This document shows positions 40,759-48,660 of a stretch of DNA of 64,000 nt, one piece after another; position 1 is the stretch's first letter, and each line of letters begins with the position of its first letter. The position numbers and the translations under genes were made by a program. The stretch covers positions 62,001 to 126,000 of the forward strand of contig DATAJO010000034.1 in NCBI GenBank assembly GCA_036262075.1, read 5' to 3'. The DNA comes from JACDBZ01 sp036262075 (GTDB lineage: Bacteria; Chloroflexota; Limnocylindria; QHBO01). The notes under the pieces were generated by a model. That model was not told the DNA's origin and made no database searches. It saw only the letters and a list, made by a program, of their open reading frames with translations.

Positions 40759-41742
40759 GTGTTCGAGCTGCGCCGCGACCCGGTGACCGGCTGGTGGTCG
40801 GCGATCGTGGCCGATCGGGCGTTCGAGCGCGAGGCGTTCATGGTCGAGGCCCAGCCGGTCGAGGGCACCCACTGCCGGCACTGCGACGAGGCGCCCGAGG
40901 GCGGCCCGCCGCACCTCGTGCGACGCATCGCCCTCCGCTCCCAGGCGTTCCACCTCATCGACTCGTCGAAGGCGCGCGCCGCCCAGCTGTCCCTGAGCGA
41001 GGTCGAGCGCGCCACCGGGTCGTGGGAGATCCTCGTCGGCCCGCGCGACCACCACGAGCGCTTCAGCGACGCGGCCCCGCAGCTGGCGAACGCGTTCCTG
41101 CGCGCGGCGCGCGACGCGATGCGCGCCATCGGCTCCGACCCGCGGCCGAACGACGCCGACGGCCGCCCCGAGCCGCTGTACATCCAGCTCGTCCAGAGCT
41201 ACGGCATGCAGGCCGGGTCGCGCAGCCAGCACCTGAACTTCGAGCTCTACGCCATCCCGCAGATCCCCCACTGGGTGGCCGAGGAGATCGGCGGCGGGGC
41301 GCGGCAGGTGATCAAGGCCCGCCGCTGCGTGTGGTGCGCCCTCGCCGAGGCCGAGGAGGCGAGCGGCGAGCGGCTCGTGTTCGCGGATCACCACGCCGTC
41401 GTGTTCGCGCCGGCGGCCAGCCGATCGGCCTTCGAGCTCATGGTCGTGCCGCGCGCGCACGGCGCCGACTTCACCGTCCTCGACGACGAGGGCCTGGCCG
41501 ATGCGACCGCCACGCTCCAGCGCACGCTCCGCGCGCTCGAGGCGCTCGGCGATCCGCCCTACAACGTCTTCCTGCACACTGCCCCGTGCGGGGAGCGGCT
41601 CGAGAGCACGTTCCACTGGCACTGGGAGATCCACCCACGCCTGCGCGTCATCGCCGGGCTGGAGCGGGCGACGGCGCTGGCAGTCAACCCCGCGGCACCC
41701 GAGTACGCCGCGGAAGTGCTGCGCGCGCACCTCGCCGAGTAA
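40759..41742 (+). CDS. Galactose-1-phosphate uridylyltransferase-like protein
   Basis: A 327-residue GalT-fold protein: start FELRRDPVTGWWSAIVADRAFER as in GalT, zinc-type pairs CRHC and CVWC, a first-half active-site region replaced by SRSQHLNFELYAIPQIPHW, and the second half FHWHWEIHPRL. The classical HPHSQ nucleophile motif is not seen, so it may be an ADP-glucose-phosphorylase-like or unassigned member. GTG 40759 is fixed by the leaderless promoter. It neighbours another GalT/HIT-like gene; the two may act on the same sugar nucleotide or form a pair. Confidence 0.8.
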   Translation: MFELRRDPVTGWWSAIVADRAFEREAFMVEAQPVEGTHCRHCDEAPEGGPPHLVRRIALRSQAFHLIDSSKARAAQLSLSEVERATGSWEILVGPRDHHERFSDAAPQLANAFLRAARDAMRAIGSDPRPNDADGRPEPLYIQLVQSYGMQAGSRSQHLNFELYAIPQIPHWVAEEIGGGARQVIKARRCVWCALAEAEEASGERLVFADHHAVVFAPAASRSAFELMVVPRAHGADFTVLDDEGLADATATLQRTLRALEALGDPPYNVFLHTAPCGERLESTFHWHWEIHPRLRVIAGLERATALAVNPAAPEYAAEVLRAHLAE

Positions 41743-41852
41743 CACAATCGCGCAGTCATGCGTCAGGGGCGGGTCGAGGGGGATTCGATGGTTTGGAGGT
41801 CGAGGTGTATTCGATGGCGGTGCCCGGGGGCATCCCATGGGGAGACACCACG

Positions 41853-42392
41853 GTGAGCGCTCGCCCGGCTGACCGCGAACGGGAATTCGCCCTCCTCTTC
41901 GAGGAGTACTCGGCGCCCATCTACAACTACGTGCTGCGCATGGTCGGCGATCACGACCGCGCGGCCGACATCACGCAGGACACGTTCATCAAGGCCTATC
42001 GCAAGCTCGACACCGTGACTGAAGCAACCTCCACGCGCTCGTGGCTGTACCGCATCGCCACGAACACGGCCATCGACGACATGCGTCGCCGGAAGCCGCT
42101 CGTCCGCGTCACCGATGACGAGGACCAGCCGGCCTTCGCGAACCAGCCCGACCTCGGGCCGGGCCCCGAGGCGCAGGTCCTGGCCGGCACGCTCGACGAG
42201 CGCGTGCAGCGGGCCCTGATGACGCTTCGCCCGAACCATCGGCAGTGCCTCCTCCTCAGCGACCTCGAGGACATGGCGCCGCAGCAGATCGGCGAGGTCA
42301 TGGGCATCTCGTACGCCGCCGTCCGAACGCTCCTGTGCCGAGCCCGCGGTGAGATGCGGCGGGCGCTCGCCGCCGAGGGCTTCCAGCGATGA
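41853..42392 (+). CDS. ECF-family RNA polymerase sigma factor
   Basis: 179 residues. Region 2 is REFALLFEEYSAPIYNYVLRMVGDHDRAADITQDTFIKAYRKL; region 4 is MTLRPNHRQCLLLSDLEDMAPQQIGEVMGISYAAVRTLLCRARGEMRRAL. GTG 41853 is chosen because a GGGGAGA Shine-Dalgarno lies 8 bases upstream; ATG 41814 is an in-frame alternative. The stop overlaps the anti-sigma gene as ATGA. Confidence 0.92.
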   Translation: MSARPADREREFALLFEEYSAPIYNYVLRMVGDHDRAADITQDTFIKAYRKLDTVTEATSTRSWLYRIATNTAIDDMRRRKPLVRVTDDEDQPAFANQPDLGPGPEAQVLAGTLDERVQRALMTLRPNHRQCLLLSDLEDMAPQQIGEVMGISYAAVRTLLCRARGEMRRALAAEGFQR

Positions 42393-44176
42393 CCATCGAT
42401 CGCAGCCGCCACGAGGCCTGGGAAGAGCTCGTCAGCGCCGCCGTCACCGGCGACGTGACTCCCGACGAGCGCCGCCGGGTCGAGGCGCACCTCGCCGACT
42501 GCGCCACCTGCCGCGCCACCTGGGACGCCTTCGTCGCCAACCGCAAGATCGTCGGCGGACTGCGGCACTACGCGCCGCCGCGCGACCTGTACGCACGCGT
42601 TCGCGGCGGGATCGAGACCGGTCGATTCGCCCGCACCCCGTGGTGGCGCAAGCCACCGGCGATCTTCGCCGGCGTCACCGGCGGCCTCGCCGTCGTCGCG
42701 GGCGCGCTCCTCGGGCTCGTCCTCCTCGACAGCCAGCAGCCCGAGGTCGGCCGGGCCACCCCGACGCCGATCGTCTCGGTCGCGCCGTCGCCATCCGTCG
42801 ACGAGACGCCGCGGGTCCAGCCGTCGGCATCCGTGGCGCCGGAGACTCCCGCGCCGACCCCGATCAGCCTTCCGCCGGCCTCGCCGGATCCCGACGCCAC
42901 CCCGGCGCCCGAGCCGACCGATCCGCCGGCGCTCGCCTCGTCGCCCGAGCCGGACATGTTCCTCGCGCTCAGCGGCGACTCGGACAACCAGGCGCTGACG
43001 TTCCGCGAGGGCGCCTCCGGCGAGCCGATCGGCGAGGCCGCCACGCCGGCCGAGGCCCCGATCGCCGCCTCGATGACCGACGACGGCGAATGGCTGGCGT
43101 TCATCACCAAGGACCAGTTCCGCGGCCTCCAGACGTTCCGCCTCAGCCGGCTGGAGCGTCCCGCCGACGACGGGAGCGTCGAGATCGCCGACACCATGGA
43201 GCTCGCCACTGAGGCCGACGGCGTCGAGAACCCGTTCCTCGACCGGCTCGATTGGTCGCATGACGGTCGGTACCTGGCCTACACCGTTGCCGACCCCGAG
43301 ACCGGCGCCACCGATGCCTGGGTCTTCGACACCGAGCTCGGCGAGCCGCGCCAGCTCACGAGCACCGGCAACGCGTTCGCCGGGTCCTTCCTCGTGCCCC
43401 GGGACCCGGAGGACACCACCGCCCGGCTGTGGGTCAGCACGGCCGGCGAAACGCCGATGAGCTACGTCGTCGACATCGCCGATGGCGCGCTCGAGGACTG
43501 GCAGCCGATCGATCCGGCCGAGCTCGACACCCAGGCCTTCGAGGACGTCTTCCAGCCGCTCGTCAGCCCGAACGGCGGGCTCGTCATCTACTGGAACGGC
43601 CGCATGGATCCCGAGTCCAGCCAGCCGATGTTCCTCGAGGGCGGCTCGCCGCAGCTGGCCGAGCTCCACGATGGGGGCTCCGAGTCCGGCGAGGTGAGCA
43701 TCGACAACGCCCGGAACCTGTTCGGCGACGTGATGGTCGAGCAGAACGCGTTCTCGTCGGCCGGGATCACCTGGGGCCCCGACGGCCTGTCGATCGCGGT
43801 CTGGGCCACGCAGTGGACCGGGGAGCCGCAGGCGGCCGAGGGGCTGTACCCCGACCCGGGGCAGGTCTACTTCGTGCGCGCCACCGAGCCCGGCGGCGTG
43901 ACGCAGGCGCGGGCGGTCGACGGGATCGACCAGCTCGACCTGCCCGAGGACGCACGGATCATCGACGTGAAGATCTCGCCGACGCTGCGGCACCTGCTGG
44001 TGACGGTCGCGTACTCGGTTCCGGGCGACCTCGCCGCCCCGCGGGCCGATCTCTTCCTCGTCGAGGTCGTCCGCGACGGTCCCGACGACGTCATTCGCCT
44101 CGGTGACGATGTCGAGGGCTGGGTCGGCCCGGCGGCCTTCAGCGCACCCGAACCGGACAGCAGCCAGGCGCCCTGA
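42389..44176 (+). CDS. Transmembrane anti-sigma factor with zinc-finger domain and extracellular propeller-like domain
   Basis: A 595-residue protein. The N-terminal anti-sigma zinc domain has the HC2 motif (VEAHLADCATC), one transmembrane helix lies at ~95-118 (IFAGVTGGLAVVAGALLGLVLL), a Pro/Ser/Thr linker follows (~120-190), and the outer ~400 residues contain TolB/PD40-type blades (WLAFITKDQFRGLQTFRLS, WSHDGRYLAYTVADPETGATDAWVFD). It should hold the upstream ECF sigma factor inactive until an extracytoplasmic signal reaches the propeller. It is translationally coupled to the sigma gene. Confidence 0.88.
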   Translation: MTIDRSRHEAWEELVSAAVTGDVTPDERRRVEAHLADCATCRATWDAFVANRKIVGGLRHYAPPRDLYARVRGGIETGRFARTPWWRKPPAIFAGVTGGLAVVAGALLGLVLLDSQQPEVGRATPTPIVSVAPSPSVDETPRVQPSASVAPETPAPTPISLPPASPDPDATPAPEPTDPPALASSPEPDMFLALSGDSDNQALTFREGASGEPIGEAATPAEAPIAASMTDDGEWLAFITKDQFRGLQTFRLSRLERPADDGSVEIADTMELATEADGVENPFLDRLDWSHDGRYLAYTVADPETGATDAWVFDTELGEPRQLTSTGNAFAGSFLVPRDPEDTTARLWVSTAGETPMSYVVDIADGALEDWQPIDPAELDTQAFEDVFQPLVSPNGGLVIYWNGRMDPESSQPMFLEGGSPQLAELHDGGSESGEVSIDNARNLFGDVMVEQNAFSSAGITWGPDGLSIAVWATQWTGEPQAAEGLYPDPGQVYFVRATEPGGVTQARAVDGIDQLDLPEDARIIDVKISPTLRHLLVTVAYSVPGDLAAPRADLFLVEVVRDGPDDVIRLGDDVEGWVGPAAFSAPEPDSSQAP

Positions 44177-44186
44177 CGGCATCGGG

Positions 44187-44241
44187 TATCCTGTCGCGCG
44201 AGCCCTTTAACGCGGTCCGGCGAGGCCGCCAAGGAGAGATC
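44187..44241 (+). promoter_or_regulatory. pyr operon promoter and PyrR-binding leader
   Basis: TATCCT (44187-44192) is the likely -10 box, giving a start near 44199. The short leader then reads CCTTTAACGCG, GTCCGGCGAGGC and CCGCCAAGGAGAG before the ATG. This matches the PyrR RNA-binding loop consensus (AGUCCnGnGAGGCU), with flanking GCGG/CCGC able to pair, right against the Shine-Dalgarno AAGGAG. As described for mycobacteria, PyrR with UMP should block translation here rather than cause attenuation; no terminator hairpin is visible. Confidence 0.8.
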
Positions 44242-44243
44242 GC

Positions 44244-44801
44244 ATGAGCGAACGCCGCATCCTGGGCGCCGACGAGGTGCGCCGCGCCCTCACCCGCATC
44301 GCGCACGAGATCGTCGAGCGCGACGGCGTCGACGCCCTCGTTCTCGTCGGCATCCGGAGCCGCGGCGTCCCGATCGCACAGCGCCTGGCGAGCCTCATCG
44401 AGCAGCACGAGGGCGTCGCCGTCCCCGTCGGCTCGCTCGACATCACGTACTACCGCGACGACCTGACGCGCATGGCCCACGCGCCGATCGTGAAGCGCTC
44501 CGACCTCGAGGCCGAGGTCGCCGGGCGGACCGTCGTCCTCGTCGACGACGTCCTGTACACCGGTCGAACCGTCCGCGCCGCGCTCGACGCCCTCACCGAT
44601 CACGGGCGGCCGCGCGCCGTGCGGCTGGCGGTCCTCGTCGACCGCGGGCATCGCGAGCTGCCGATCCGCGCCGACTTCGTCGGCAAGAACATGCCGACGA
44701 GCGCGACTGAGGTCGTCCACGTCCGCCTGCGCGAGACCGACGAGGTGGACGAGGTCGTCATCGAGCATCCCGGCGCCGGGGGAGCGGGAGCGGCGGCGTG
44801 A
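44244..44801 (+). CDS. pyrR: Pyrimidine operon regulatory protein/uracil phosphoribosyltransferase
   Basis: A 185-residue PRTase-fold regulator: PRPP loop VVLVDDVLYTGRTVRAALD, start RRILGADEVRRALTRIAHEIVER, and the basic RNA-binding surface RPRAVRLAVLVDRGHRELPI as in the family. It senses UMP and binds the leader of its own mRNA. Strong AAGGAGAG precedes the ATG. The stop overlaps pyrB (GTGA). Confidence 0.96.
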   Translation: MSERRILGADEVRRALTRIAHEIVERDGVDALVLVGIRSRGVPIAQRLASLIEQHEGVAVPVGSLDITYYRDDLTRMAHAPIVKRSDLEAEVAGRTVVLVDDVLYTGRTVRAALDALTDHGRPRAVRLAVLVDRGHRELPIRADFVGKNMPTSATEVVHVRLRETDEVDEVVIEHPGAGGAGAAA

Positions 44802-45736
44802 CCCTCGCAGCGCCCGTCCGGACGTGGGCGCATCGGCACATGTTGGACGTCGACATCCTCAGCCGGCCCGATATCGAGCGCATCCTCGAGCTCTCGGAGG
44901 CGATGCGCATGTCGCGCGAGACGCGTGAGCATCGGTCGCTGCTCGACCTCGAGACCGTCGCGCTCTGCTTCTACGAGCCGTCGACCCGCACGCGGGTGAG
45001 CTTCGAGCTCGCCGCCAAGGCCCTCGGCGCGACGGTCGTCGACCTCGCCGTCGAGCGCAGCAGCGCGGGGAAGGGCGAGTCGCTGGTCGACACGCTGCGC
45101 ACGCTGCGACGCGTCGGCGCCACGATCGCCGTCCTGCGTCACCCGTCGTCGGGCGCCCCGTACCTCGCCGCTCGCGAGACCGACCTGTCGATCGTCAACG
45201 GCGGCGACGGGACGCATGCCCACCCGACCCAGGCGCTCCTCGACGCCGCCACGCTGCGCGAGGCGCTCGGCACGCTGTCGGGGAAGACGATCGCGATCGT
45301 CGGCGACGTGGCCCACTCGCGGGTCGCGCGCTCGAACGCGCACCTCCTCCCCAAGCTCGGCGCCCGGGTGCGGGTCGGCGGGCCGGCCGCCTGGGTCGCC
45401 GGCTTCGACGATTGGCCCGACGTCGAGGTCGCCACGACGCTGGCCGATGCGCTCGACGGCGCCGATGCGGTCATGGCGCTCCGCGTCCAGTCCGAGCGCG
45501 GCGCGGTCTCCGGCGCCGGCACGCTGGCCGAGTACATCCGCGACTGGCGGCTCGACGACGAGCGCATGGAGCTGGCCGCGCCCGGCGCGCCGGTCCTCCA
45601 TCCGGGGCCAACGAACGAGGGCGTCGAGCTGACCCACGATCTCGCCAACGGCCTGCGCAGCCTCATCGGCCGCCAGGTCGAGCACGGCGTCGCGGTCCGG
45701 ATGGCCGTCCTCGCCCTCGTCGCCGGCGTCGCGTGA
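44798..45736 (+). CDS. pyrB: Aspartate carbamoyltransferase catalytic subunit
   Basis: A 312-residue ATCase: carbamoyl-phosphate loop FYEPSTRTRVSFE, the SSAGKGES 80s loop, HPTQALLDAATL (H-P-T-Q) and the aspartate-side HPGPTNEGVEL. It catalyses the first committed step of UMP synthesis. No pyrI-like regulatory gene is present. The GTG start overlaps pyrR, and its stop overlaps the dihydroorotase-like gene by 4 bases; ATCases of this class assemble with active or inactive dihydroorotase. Confidence 0.96.
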   Translation: MTLAAPVRTWAHRHMLDVDILSRPDIERILELSEAMRMSRETREHRSLLDLETVALCFYEPSTRTRVSFELAAKALGATVVDLAVERSSAGKGESLVDTLRTLRRVGATIAVLRHPSSGAPYLAARETDLSIVNGGDGTHAHPTQALLDAATLREALGTLSGKTIAIVGDVAHSRVARSNAHLLPKLGARVRVGGPAAWVAGFDDWPDVEVATTLADALDGADAVMALRVQSERGAVSGAGTLAEYIRDWRLDDERMELAAPGAPVLHPGPTNEGVELTHDLANGLRSLIGRQVEHGVAVRMAVLALVAGVA

Positions 45737-46959
45737 TCCGCGCTGGCTTCGGCCGGCCCTCCGATCCGCCGGCCGCGCTCCTCGTCGCCGGTGTCAGGGT
45801 CGTCGACCCCTCGACCGCGACCGATGCCGTGGCCGACCTGGGCGTCGCCGACGGGCACATCGTCCAGGCATCCGACGTCCCGGCCGATGCGCCGCGCATC
45901 GACGGCCGCGGGCTCGTCGCCGCGCCGGGCTTCTGCGACCTCGGGCCGCACCTCGGTGACGCGGACGACCCGGCGGCCGAGACCATCGAGTCCGGTGCCC
46001 GGGCGGCGGCGCACGGTGGCTACACCACGGTCGCGGCCGCCGCAGCGGTCGCCCCGGACCTCGCGTGCCGGGTGCTCAGCATCGGGCCCGCGGCGGGCGA
46101 CGGCGTGGTCGCCCTCACGGCGACGGGAGTCGCGACCGACGTGCTGGCGCGACAGGCATGCGAGGCGGACCTGCCGCTCATCGTGCGGCCCGACGATGCG
46201 GGCGGCGTCGTGCGCGCCGGACCGACGGCCGTGCGCCTGGGCCTGCCGGGCTGGCCGCCGGAGATCGAGCTGGAGAACGTCGGGCAGCTGATCGCGCTCG
46301 CGCGCAGGACGGGCGCGCGGATCCACGTCGCCCACGTGTCGACCGCGGCCGCCGCGGAGGCCGTGCGTACGGCCCGCGCGGAGGGGGTGCGCGTGACCGC
46401 CGACGTGACGCCGCACCACCTGGCGCTGCCCGACACCTGGGTCGCCGGCGATCGGCGCTTCGCGTGGCAGGAGCCGGGGCCGGCGGATCCGGCCCTGGCC
46501 TACGACGGGTCGAGTCGGGTCAGCCCGCCGCTCGCCACGCGCGAGGACGCCGCAGCGCTTGCCGCCGCCGTCGAGGACGGCACGGTCGACGCGATCGCCA
46601 CCGACCATGCTCCCCGGCCGCCGGAGCGGACGATCGTGCCGTTCGACCAGGCCGCGGGCGGCATCGCCGGGCTCGAGACGGCGCTGTCCATCGGCCTTGC
46701 GGCCGTCCAGGCCGGCGTGCTCAGCCTGACGACCCTGGTCCGGGCACTCTCCACCGGGCCGGCGGGGATCATCGGCCAATGGCGCGGCCTCGCCATCGGC
46801 TCCGTGGCGGACCTCGTCGTCTTCGACCCGAACGCCCGTTGGCGGGTGACCCCGACCGCCCTCGCGTCACGAGCACGGAACACGCCCCTGCTGGGGATGG
46901 AGCTGCCGGGCGTCGTGCGCCTCACGATCGCCGATGGGCGGGTGACCTACCGCGCCTGA
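45733..46959 (+). CDS. pyrC: Dihydroorotase homologue lacking most metal ligands (PyrC-like, probably non-catalytic)
   Basis: A 408-residue amidohydrolase of the class I dihydroorotase family: APGFCDLGPHLGD where active enzymes have PG-x-D-x-H-x-H-L-R, so the first metal His and the substrate Arg are missing. The NTxP loop, the FTDDG aspartate/lysine segment and the HCED histidine are also not found (LIVRPDD instead). HVAHVST and IATDHAP are retained. I infer a structural partner of PyrB, like the inactive dihydroorotases of pseudomonads, with the true enzyme elsewhere. The GTG start overlaps pyrB as GTGA. Confidence 0.82.
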   Translation: MIRAGFGRPSDPPAALLVAGVRVVDPSTATDAVADLGVADGHIVQASDVPADAPRIDGRGLVAAPGFCDLGPHLGDADDPAAETIESGARAAAHGGYTTVAAAAAVAPDLACRVLSIGPAAGDGVVALTATGVATDVLARQACEADLPLIVRPDDAGGVVRAGPTAVRLGLPGWPPEIELENVGQLIALARRTGARIHVAHVSTAAAAEAVRTARAEGVRVTADVTPHHLALPDTWVAGDRRFAWQEPGPADPALAYDGSSRVSPPLATREDAAALAAAVEDGTVDAIATDHAPRPPERTIVPFDQAAGGIAGLETALSIGLAAVQAGVLSLTTLVRALSTGPAGIIGQWRGLAIGSVADLVVFDPNARWRVTPTALASRARNTPLLGMELPGVVRLTIADGRVTYRA

Positions 46960-47031
46960 CCTACCGTGCCCGAAAATGTGGGACCATGCGGGGCGCCACT
47001 CGCCTGAAGGCTCCACCATTCGAGGAATGGC

Positions 47032-47346
47032 TTGTCGATTCGGTACAACGAGGACCTGGATCCCAACGAGGGCCCCGGGTTCGGCTGCTTCGTCACCCAG
47101 GCGATCCTGTTCGCGCTCATCCTGCTGCTCATTCCGGTCGGCCTGTTCGTCTTCAACTGGCCGGTCTGGCTGCTCGCCGTCCTCCTGTTCATCGATCTCT
47201 TCCTGCTGTTCTTCGTGAGCATGACGAGCGTGTTCCTGCTGCGCGTCTTCTTCGCCGACCGCCGTCGCGGGCGTGGCCGCCAGACCGGCGTCGCGAAGCA
47301 GCCCACCCGTGTGATCACCACCGACGAGGAGGCGACCGATGAATGA
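47032..47346 (+). CDS. Small membrane protein (104 aa)
   Basis: TTG-started frame with GAGGAA placed 6-7 bases upstream. Two transmembrane helices (~20-42 and ~46-72; TQAILFALILLLIPVGLFVF and AVLLFIDLFLLFFVSM) are followed by an Arg-rich cytosolic tail (RRRGRGRQ...). No family recognised. It overlaps the next small gene (start 47339), and together they look like a coupled pair of membrane proteins. Confidence 0.65.
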   Translation: MSIRYNEDLDPNEGPGFGCFVTQAILFALILLLIPVGLFVFNWPVWLLAVLLFIDLFLLFFVSMTSVFLLRVFFADRRRGRGRQTGVAKQPTRVITTDEEATDE

Positions 47347-47509
47347 CCGCCGCACGGTGACGATCGGCGGCTGGATGGCAATCGGGATCGGCGTGGGGGT
47401 GGCGCTGGGGGTGGCGCTGAACAACCTGGCGCTGTGGATGCCGATCGGCCTGGTGCTCGGCCTGGTCATCGGCTCCGCGATGGGCCGGAACCGAAGGGGA
47501 GATGCCTGA
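47339..47509 (+). CDS. Small glycine-zipper membrane protein (56 aa)
   Basis: A 56-residue frame between the two neighbours: MNDRRTVTIGG then WMAIGIGVGVALGVALNN and LWMPIGLVLGLVIGSAMG, two short helices rich in GxxxG, ending in RNRRGDA. ATG 47339 overlaps the preceding stop by 8 bases and its TGA directly abuts the next ATG (47510). The tight packing and strict hydrophobic pattern make it credible in spite of its length. Confidence 0.65.
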   Translation: MNDRRTVTIGGWMAIGIGVGVALGVALNNLALWMPIGLVLGLVIGSAMGRNRRGDA

Positions 47510-47836
47510 ATGCCGTTGATGGTGACCTTCTTCAACGTGCGCAAGGGCCGAGACGCGATCTTCAAGCGCGGCATGCGCCACCTGTTCCCGCGCACCGCGC
47601 GGCAGACGGAGGAGAAGTACGGCGTCCGGTTCGTCGGCTGGTTCAACGTGACCGAGGGGTCGACCTGGAACAACGTGATCATCCTCGACCTGCCGAACTA
47701 CGCCGTCCTCGACCAGCTGTACGCGGATCCGTCGATGCGCGGCTTCGGACATCGGGTGGCCGAGTCGATCTTCGACTCGAAGCACACGATCTTCCTCCGC
47801 GAGCGGATGGGCCCGGACTTCGTGTACAAGCCGTGA
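47510..47836 (+). CDS. Small alpha/beta-barrel (ABM/NIPSNAP-like) protein
   Basis: A 108-residue soluble protein of a dimeric ferredoxin-like type: MPLMVTFFNVRKGRDAIFKRG, EEKYGVRFVGWFNVTEGSTWNNVIILDLPNY and a helix ADPSMRGFGHRVAES. Similar domains occur in NIPSNAP and monooxygenase-like families. Catalytic residues cannot be named. An AGGGGAG element lies ~8 bases upstream of the ATG. The stop overlaps the next gene (GTGA). Confidence 0.7.
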   Translation: MPLMVTFFNVRKGRDAIFKRGMRHLFPRTARQTEEKYGVRFVGWFNVTEGSTWNNVIILDLPNYAVLDQLYADPSMRGFGHRVAESIFDSKHTIFLRERMGPDFVYKP

Positions 47837-48657
47837 GCGCCGGATCGCCCAGGCTGACCGCCCTGCGCGAGCTGGCGGCGGAGGCCGATCTCGAGCGGCG
47901 CGATTTCCTGTACGAGGCCACCGAGCAGCTGCGCCGGTTCGTCGAGGCGAACCGCGAGCGGCTGGCCGAGATCGGCCCCATCAAGCTCGTCGACGATGAG
48001 CAGGACTACCTCGTCTACCACCCGGTCGACGACACGTGGCAGACGCGACTGACCTACCAGGACCCCGCCGACAACGAGTGGTACGACGAGGAGCAGGTGA
48101 TCGACACCGTCTCCGAGCTCGTCGAGCTCTACAACCCGGCCGATATCTTCGCCTGGCTCATCGAGGCGGCGAGGGATCCGCTCGAGCACCTCGTCGCGGC
48201 CGACGAGCTCGAGCGCGAGGAGGAGCTCGTCGAGCCGGGCGAGGACGACTGGCAGTCCGGCCTGCCGCCATCGCAGCAGGAGACGCTCGCCGCACAGCGC
48301 CTCTGGCAGCTGGCCGATGCCTACCGCGGGCAGCTCGCCACGGCCCAGGCGCAGCTCCTGCGCGAGTTCGTGGCCAACGCCGAGGACGCGCTGGAGCGCA
48401 CCGGCGACCTCGACCTGCTCGACGAGCCGGACGACACCCTCGTCCTGCGCTCCGACGGCCGGTTCGAGACGTCGCTCGACCTGTCCGACCGTCCCTCGGA
48501 CGTGGCGGGCGAGCTCGAGCCGCGACGCTCGGGCATGGCGGTCACGAGCGCGAAGGTCATCGCCGAGTTCTACGACCCAGCCGACGTGCTCCACTGGGTG
48601 ACCGATGCGCTCGCCGAGCGCTACCCGGCGGTCGACTTCACCGCCGTCTACGAGTAG
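47833..48657 (+). CDS. Hypothetical acidic protein (274 aa)
   Basis: A 274-residue, strongly acidic helical protein without signal peptide or membrane segment. Two similar-looking halves can be seen: DTVSELVELYNPADIFAWLIEAA and AKVIAEFYDPADVLHWVTDALAE, suggesting an internal duplication around a YNPADI/YDPADV motif. I recognise no family. It is coupled to the upstream small barrel gene by a 4-base overlap and converges on nnr. Confidence 0.65.
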   Translation: MSAGSPRLTALRELAAEADLERRDFLYEATEQLRRFVEANRERLAEIGPIKLVDDEQDYLVYHPVDDTWQTRLTYQDPADNEWYDEEQVIDTVSELVELYNPADIFAWLIEAARDPLEHLVAADELEREEELVEPGEDDWQSGLPPSQQETLAAQRLWQLADAYRGQLATAQAQLLREFVANAEDALERTGDLDLLDEPDDTLVLRSDGRFETSLDLSDRPSDVAGELEPRRSGMAVTSAKVIAEFYDPADVLHWVTDALAERYPAVDFTAVYE

Positions 48658-48660
48658 CCC

